Shown piece after piece: positions 6,381 through 9,928 of a DNA stretch of 9,928 nucleotides. Numbering within the stretch: position 1 is the stretch's first letter; each line of letters starts with the position of its first letter. This DNA comes from Actinomycetota bacterium (GTDB taxonomy: Bacteria > Actinomycetota > Actinomycetes > Nanopelagicales > Nanopelagicaceae). The position numbers were made by a program, and so were the translations under genes. The notes beneath the pieces are model-generated. The model was not told where the DNA came from. It saw only the letters and a program-made list of their open reading frames with translations, and did no database searches. The stretch covers positions 1-9,928 of the forward strand of contig WLCY01000006.1 in assembly GCA_009705075.1 (NCBI GenBank). Direction: 5' to 3'.

Positions 6381-7868
6381 TTAACCAATTCCCTTTGAGT
6401 GCAGAGTTTTTATTGCAAACTTAATAAATTTATCTGCAAATTTAGTTCGACCAAATGAAGTGAAAACAATCGGAATATTAAATAAAGTTTTCACAACAGT
6501 ACGTGGGTAGGTAAATTCCAATAATCCCTCTGGGCCGTGAATTCTCCCATAGCCGCTATCTTTTACACCACCAAATGGCACTGATGCGATAGCAGCAAAT
6601 GCAATAACTGAATTGACCGAAACCATTCCACACTGCAATTGGGCTGCAATCTTCTCGCCATTTCGCTTTGACCAGACCGAAGCAGCAAGGCCATATCTAG
6701 TCGCATTGGCCAAGTGAATTGCCTCTGCTATATCTGAAGTGCGATTTATAACGAGAGTAGGCCCAAAGGTTTCTTCGGTTACGGCTGTTGAATTTTCTGG
6801 AACATCCAACATAATTACTGGTTCAACAAATGGTGCTTTCACAGAATCAGTGCTACCAATTACAAACTTTGCCCCTTTAGAGGCAGCATCATCGATATGG
6901 CTCTGAATCACCTTTAATTGCGAAGGCATAGTTGCAGGTCCGTAATTTCCATCCTTTCCAGGATGGATCGCCTTAGCCAACTCAGTAATTTTTGCAATGA
7001 ATTTATCTGCTACTTCGTCAACTACATAAACTCGTTCAGCACCAATGCAGGTCTGACCAGCATTGGACATCGCTGACCAGAGTGAATATTCCGCAGCCCG
7101 ATTTATATCGGCATCTGCTGCAACAATTACCGGATCTTTTCCGCCACATTCGAGAACTACCGGAACCATTCGCTCTGCACAGGATGCTGCAACTTTCTTT
7201 GCAGTTCGGGTTGAGCCAGTAAATGAAATTTTATCTACGGCCGATTCGGTCAGTGCTTTTCCAGTTTCAGGAAGACCTGTAACGCAAGTAAAGATATCTG
7301 CGAAAGGTGCAATTTTTGCAAAGCTCATTGCAAGCCAGTGTCCAACACCTGGCGTAAATTCACTTGGTTTGAAGACCACGGTATTGCCGGCAGCAAGTGC
7401 GTATGCAATAGATCCCATAGGAGTAAAGATTGGATAGTTCCAAGGTCCGATTACACCAACTACTCCCATTGGAACTCGGGTAACGTTTGTTTTCATGTTA
7501 AACATCAATAAGCCAGATGGCCGATGTTGTTTAGAGAGAACGTTCTCGGCATGTTTTGCAGCCCACGCAAGGTGGCCAAGTGCCAAAGTTGCTTCTAGGG
7601 TCGCATCACTAATTGGCTTACCGGTTTCAGCTCGTACAAGTTCGGCAATTTCATCGACGTTCTTAGTAATTTCTGCCGCCCACTTGAGAAGAACTTTTCG
7701 TCGACCACCATAGCCAAGTGCCTGCCAAGCAACGCTTGCAGCTTTAGCGCGATCAACGGCACCAAAGACTTCTGCGGCGGAGGTATTGGGATAGCTTGCA
7801 AGAACGCTGCCATCTACCGGGTTGTGGCTTTCAAATTTTTTGGATGAGTTTCCAGTAAGAGTTTCCAT
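6381..7868 (-). CDS. NAD(P)+-dependent aldehyde dehydrogenase with hydrophobic C-terminal tail
   Basis: This enzyme oxidises an aldehyde to the acid with NAD(P)+. At 495 residues it is full length. Visible motifs are G-P-W-N-Y-P with catalytic Asn144, K-P-S-E with Lys167, F-T-G-S-T (216-220), the general base in L-E-C-G-G-K (Glu240), the nucleophile Cys274 in G-Q-T-C-I-G-A-E-R, and E-E-T-F-G-P (365-370). Residues 461-495 extend past the usual end as a hydrophobic then basic amphipathic segment, similar in kind to membrane-attached fatty-aldehyde dehydrogenases. The substrate is uncertain; automated pipelines may call it succinate-semialdehyde dehydrogenase, but no glutamate or GABA genes lie nearby to support that. 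The ATG at 7868 has no ribosome site but has TAGTCT 6 nt upstream. It diverges from the hydrolase gene across 22 bp. Confidence 0.93.
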   Translation of the reverse strand: METLTGNSSKKFESHNPVDGSVLASYPNTSAAEVFGAVDRAKAASVAWQALGYGGRRKVLLKWAAEITKNVDEIAELVRAETGKPISDATLEATLALGHLAWAAKHAENVLSKQHRPSGLLMFNMKTNVTRVPMGVVGVIGPWNYPIFTPMGSIAYALAAGNTVVFKPSEFTPGVGHWLAMSFAKIAPFADIFTCVTGLPETGKALTESAVDKISFTGSTRTAKKVAASCAERMVPVVLECGGKDPVIVAADADINRAAEYSLWSAMSNAGQTCIGAERVYVVDEVADKFIAKITELAKAIHPGKDGNYGPATMPSQLKVIQSHIDDAASKGAKFVIGSTDSVKAPFVEPVIMLDVPENSTAVTEETFGPTLVINRTSDIAEAIHLANATRYGLAASVWSKRNGEKIAAQLQCGMVSVNSVIAFAAIASVPFGGVKDSGYGRIHGPEGLLEFTYPRTVVKTLFNIPIVFTSFGRTKFADKFIKFAIKTLHSKGIG

Positions 7869-7874
7869 TACATA

Positions 7875-7880
7875 AGACTA
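7875..7880 (-). promoter_or_regulatory. -10 element TAGTCT for leaderless transcription of the aldehyde dehydrogenase gene
   Basis: On the minus strand TAGTCT is followed by 6 nt and then the ATG at 7868, so transcription would begin at the start codon. A possible -35, TTAACT on the minus strand (7898-7903), sits at 17-nt spacing and matches 4 of 6 bases of TTGACA. That -35 lies inside the first codons of the divergent hydrolase gene. The first two bases are shared with the opposite -10 element. Confidence 0.55.
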
Positions 7881-7884
7881 AACT
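7879..7884 (+). promoter_or_regulatory. -10 element TAAACT for leaderless transcription of the hydrolase gene
   Basis: TAAACT fits TANNNT and ends 6 nt before the GTG at 7891. No Shine-Dalgarno exists in the intervening TATTTT, which favours a leaderless mRNA. It overlaps the divergent aldehyde dehydrogenase -10 element by 2 bp, so polymerase could not occupy both at once. Confidence 0.5.
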
Positions 7885-7890
7885 TATTTT

Positions 7891-8601
7891 GTGTCAGAGT
7901 TAATACGTCCAAGCACTGTGTTGCCGGCAAATCGCAGACCCATAACTATCCGAACGGCCGATGGTTTGAATCTAATCGGCGAGGTAGCTAGCCCAATCGG
8001 GCAACGAATTGGATCGATCCTCTGCCTTCATCCCAATCCAACTGGCGGGGGAATGATGGATAGCCACGTTTATAAGAAGGCAGCGAACCGATTGCCCGAC
8101 ATGGCTGGCATAGAAATAATTAGATTTAATACTCGTGGCACGACTTCAGAAGCCGGAACTAGCGAAGGTGAGTACGGCGCTGCAGTTACTGAGAAATTTG
8201 ATGTTGAAGCTGCAATTGAATTTTCATTTAACGAACTCGGCGTAGAAAAACTCTGGGTTATGGGCTGGTCCTTTGGCACAAATTTAGCTCTCAAATATGC
8301 CAAAGATTCCCGGGTACTTGGGCTAATTTTATTGAGCCCAACGCTCCTTGAAACTAATGAAGAAGATTTAGATTTTTGGGCCAAAGATGGCAGACCAATT
8401 ACTGCCTTGATTCCCGAGCACGATGATTATTTAAAGCCACCAGAAGCTGCAATCGCATTTCAAGTTATCCCTCAGATAAATTTAATTAACGTCGCAGATG
8501 CCAAACATCTCTGGGTAGGAGAGCCGGCGGTTTATCGAGTGCTTACCGAGATAACAAAAATAGTTGCACCGCAACGGCTGCCACTACCTACTGAAATTTA
8601 A
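7891..8601 (+). CDS. Alpha/beta hydrolase
   Basis: This is a 236-residue cytoplasmic serine hydrolase without a signal peptide. The oxyanion-hole strand L-C-L-H-P-N-P-T-G-G-G (44-54) precedes a F-N-T-R-G segment (79-83). The nucleophile elbow is G-W-S-F-G (125-129) with Ser127. Asp178 or Asp179 in P-E-H-D-D-Y and His206 in D-A-K-H-L-W complete a plausible triad. The overall form is like small dienelactone-hydrolase or acyl-esterase relatives; the substrate is unknown. The start is GTG at 7891, supported by the -10 element 6 nt upstream. Divergence from an aldehyde dehydrogenase with shared promoter DNA hints at linked control, but no common pathway can be named. Its TAA overlaps the stop of the convergent membrane-protein gene by 4 bp. 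Confidence 0.9.
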   Translation: MSELIRPSTVLPANRRPITIRTADGLNLIGEVASPIGQRIGSILCLHPNPTGGGMMDSHVYKKAANRLPDMAGIEIIRFNTRGTTSEAGTSEGEYGAAVTEKFDVEAAIEFSFNELGVEKLWVMGWSFGTNLALKYAKDSRVLGLILLSPTLLETNEEDLDFWAKDGRPITALIPEHDDYLKPPEAAIAFQVIPQINLINVADAKHLWVGEPAVYRVLTEITKIVAPQRLPLPTEI

Positions 8602-9728
8602 CTATTTTCAGCCTTCGGATATACGACTTCTTCAAGAATTAATATAACAGCGGCCGCCATTGGAACTGCCAAGATTCCACCGACCAATCCAAGTAATGAA
8701 GTTCCAATTAGTGCCGCGATAATTGTTACAAGCCCCGGTATTGAAAGCGAACGCTTCATCACACGTGGAGTTAAAATATAATTTTCAAACTGCACATAAA
8801 CTATGTAAGAAGCGAGCGCAATTACTGCGATCAAAGGCCTTTCAGTTAGCGCAATCAGAGTAACAATTGTCATTCCAATAAAATGACCAATAAGAGGAAT
8901 TAAGGCACAAACAAATACAACGAGCCCTAGCGCACCTTTATATGGAAGATCTAGCACCAGCCCAAGAATAAAGATAAAGACTCCTGCAAAGAAGGAGATT
9001 GTTATCTGGCCACCAACAAAAGCGCCAACTCGGAAGATAATCGCATCTGCAATCTTTGCGACTCTTGGACGACGGCTTGCAGGAACTAAGCGATAAGCAT
9101 CTTGAGTGACAGTTGGTAGGGCCGCAAGGAAATATAGAGTGAGTACAAGAATTGTTAGCGTAGATAACGCACCCGAAATAACTGCCTTGCCTACGCCGAT
9201 TACGCCACCGAAAGCGCCAATCACAAATTTGCCATCTTTTATTGAGGATTGAACCTTGTTCTCAATCGTATCGATGATTCCATAGTTCTTATTCAAGTCA
9301 TTAATTGTTGAATTATTCTTTAGGTCTGATATCAACTGTGGTGCATTATTAATCAATGCATTAACTTGATCGACAATAAGCGGCGCCGCTACCCAGATAA
9401 AAACACCAACAAATACGATAACCAAGGAGACAGTAGCCGCGACCGATTTATTTCTACTTAAGCGGCGCCGTTCGAAAAATTGCACCGCAGGGTTTAGGCC
9501 CATAGCAAAGAAGAGTGAGATGACGATTAATACGAATACTTGGCTCGCAGATGCCAAAGCTCGCAGAAGTGTGATGGCAATTACAGCACCAGATGCGGCA
9601 ACGAAACCGAAATAGAAGGGATGCGAATGATTTAGCGGCGCCCCGATGGTTCCGAAGTCTTCAGGTGCAGCAACCTTCTTCTTCCTTGCAAGTGTTGGTC
9701 GCTTCAAGGTTGGTTTTAACTTTGCCAT
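8598..9728 (-). CDS. AI-2E / PerM family membrane transporter
   Basis: This 376-residue integral membrane protein belongs to the UPF0118 family, which is named after the AI-2 exporter TqsA but also includes Na+/H+ antiporters and PerM proteins. The cytoplasmic N-terminus (1-35) is basic and lysine-rich. Helix pairs follow near 38-80 and 95-118, then a soluble section (about 120-165), then further helices. The best family marks are Q-F-E-N-Y-I-L-T-P-R-V-M (313-324) and the G-T-S-L-L-G-L-V-G-G-I-L-A-V-P segment (342-356). A role in autoinducer-2 export cannot be assumed for an actinobacterium. The ATG at 9728 has no ribosome site but has TAAAAT 6 nt upstream. Confidence 0.92.
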   Translation of the reverse strand: MAKLKPTLKRPTLARKKKVAAPEDFGTIGAPLNHSHPFYFGFVAASGAVIAITLLRALASASQVFVLIVISLFFAMGLNPAVQFFERRRLSRNKSVAATVSLVIVFVGVFIWVAAPLIVDQVNALINNAPQLISDLKNNSTINDLNKNYGIIDTIENKVQSSIKDGKFVIGAFGGVIGVGKAVISGALSTLTILVLTLYFLAALPTVTQDAYRLVPASRRPRVAKIADAIIFRVGAFVGGQITISFFAGVFIFILGLVLDLPYKGALGLVVFVCALIPLIGHFIGMTIVTLIALTERPLIAVIALASYIVYVQFENYILTPRVMKRSLSIPGLVTIIAALIGTSLLGLVGGILAVPMAAAVILILEEVVYPKAENS

Positions 9729-9729
9729 A

Positions 9730-9755
9730 GCGTTATTTTAACGGCGTGTTAACGC
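9730..9755. repeat. Nested inverted repeats in the divergent spacer, possible operator
   Basis: GCGTTA at 9730-9735 is mirrored by TAACGC at 9750-9755, and also by TAACG at 9739-9743, so one left arm has two possible partners; GTTAAC at 9748-9753 is itself palindromic. The set covers the -10 element of the membrane-protein gene. This layout suits a repressor site, though no regulator gene lies in the window. Confidence 0.35.
9735..9740 (-). promoter_or_regulatory. -10 element TAAAAT for leaderless transcription of the AI-2E family gene
   Basis: On the minus strand TAAAAT matches 5 of 6 bases of TATAAT and ends exactly 6 nt before the ATG at 9728, so the mRNA should begin with the start codon. 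No -35 is clear. Confidence 0.6.
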
Positions 9756-9760
9756 AAAAT

Positions 9761-9770
9761 AGGAGAGAAT
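9761..9770 (+). promoter_or_regulatory. AGGAG ribosome site or GAGAAT -10 element before the DUF4032-like gene
   Basis: AGGAG (9761-9765) could be a Shine-Dalgarno 11 nt before the GTG at 9777. The overlapping GAGAAT (9765-9770) ends 6 nt before the same GTG and could instead be a -10 element of a leaderless gene. The two readings exclude each other; both support the GTG at 9777 as the start. Confidence 0.35.
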
Positions 9771-9776
9771 AGCCCC

Positions 9777-9928
9777 GTGGCTGACCTACGAATAACTGGA
9801 CTTGCAGAAGAGATGTCCTCTCTTGCCCGCATGCCATGGTCAAAACAACTAGAAGAGTGGCCAGAAGATGCTTCTCTCACCGATATGCGAGGTATCTCTC
9901 GCCATATTGTTCGATTGATAAAGGTAAA
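9777..9928 (+). CDS. N-terminal fragment of a DUF4032-like actinobacterial protein (3' end outside window)
   Basis: Only the first 50 codons are present. The fragment reads M-P-W-S-K-Q-L-E-E-W-P-E-D (residues 19-31) and later R-G-I-S-R-H-I-V-R (39-47). As I remember them, proteins carrying DUF4032 with a kinase-like domain begin with a similar 'W-x-x-P-L-E-E-W-P-E ... G-I-S-R-H-V-V-R' pattern, and the call rests on that alone. The catalytic part, if any, lies past the window. The start is GTG at 9777. Confidence 0.6.
   Translation, partial: MADLRITGLAEEMSSLARMPWSKQLEEWPEDASLTDMRGISRHIVRLIKV

Noticed and set aside
6371..6393. Hairpin GAATT-AACC-AATTC as a terminator between the CPGC protein and aldehyde dehydrogenase genes
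   Set aside because: The stem is 5 bp and AT-rich, the outer GGGA/TCCC pairing needs a bulge, and no T-tract follows on either strand.
7063..7437. Plus-strand open frame of 124 codons opposite the aldehyde dehydrogenase
   Set aside because: Composition is that of an antisense frame of a well-supported gene, with no ribosome site, promoter or family features.
8598..9728. Autoinducer-2 quorum-sensing exporter
   Set aside because: The family name covers several transport functions, and no luxS or other AI-2 gene is in the window.
1..9928. CRISPR arrays, insertion sequences, tRNA or rRNA genes, toxin-antitoxin or phage modules
   Set aside because: No direct-repeat arrays, transposase motifs, cloverleaf structures or typical small paired genes were seen on either strand.

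Overview
The window looks like a piece of a streamlined, low-to-mid GC actinobacterial chromosome. The best guess is a freshwater planktonic lineage of the acI / Nanopelagicales type. This rests on gene order and protein character, not on a search. The order atpD-atpC, then a PduO-type cobalamin adenosyltransferase next to murA, is the order I recall from Mycobacterium and relatives. MurA carries Asp where most bacteria have the fosfomycin-target Cys, as in mycobacteria. A small CPGC protein of actinobacterial type and an N-terminal fragment resembling actinobacterial DUF4032 proteins are also present. Coding is extremely dense: two of three convergent gene pairs overlap by 4 bp at their stops, two tandem pairs overlap by ATGA or GTGA, and no intergenic gap exceeds about 66 bp.

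Layout. Positions 1-632 hold the end of the F1Fo ATP synthase operon: the 3' end of atpD, and an atpC encoding an 85-residue epsilon subunit without the usual C-terminal helical domain. A CPA2 (KefB-like) cation/proton antiporter without a cytosolic RCK domain follows on the same strand at 665-1810. murA (1814-3085, minus) converges on it. murA diverges from the adenosyltransferase gene (3151-3726, plus).

From 5985 leftwards on the minus strand runs a three-gene cluster: ABC-2 ATPase, ABC-2 permease and a secreted protein with a lysine/alanine-rich linker, with start/stop overlaps at both junctions. A small zinc-ribbon-like protein (6043-6369, plus) diverges from it. A minus-strand aldehyde dehydrogenase (6381-7868) and a plus-strand alpha/beta hydrolase (7891-8601) diverge from only 22 bp. 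An AI-2E/PerM-type membrane protein (8598-9728, minus) diverges from a truncated DUF4032-like gene (9777 to the window end).

Most of this is housekeeping: energy, peptidoglycan and cofactor genes plus transport. I see no defence island, mobile element, CRISPR array, tRNA or rRNA. The most interesting signals are the consistent placement of TANNNT -10 elements exactly 6 nt before four start codons (a leaderless-transcript signature), two of which overlap in one 22-bp divergent spacer; the minimal epsilon subunit; the MurA Cys-to-Asp replacement; and the coupled ABC exporter / secreted protein cluster, which is the only candidate for an uncharacterised system here.
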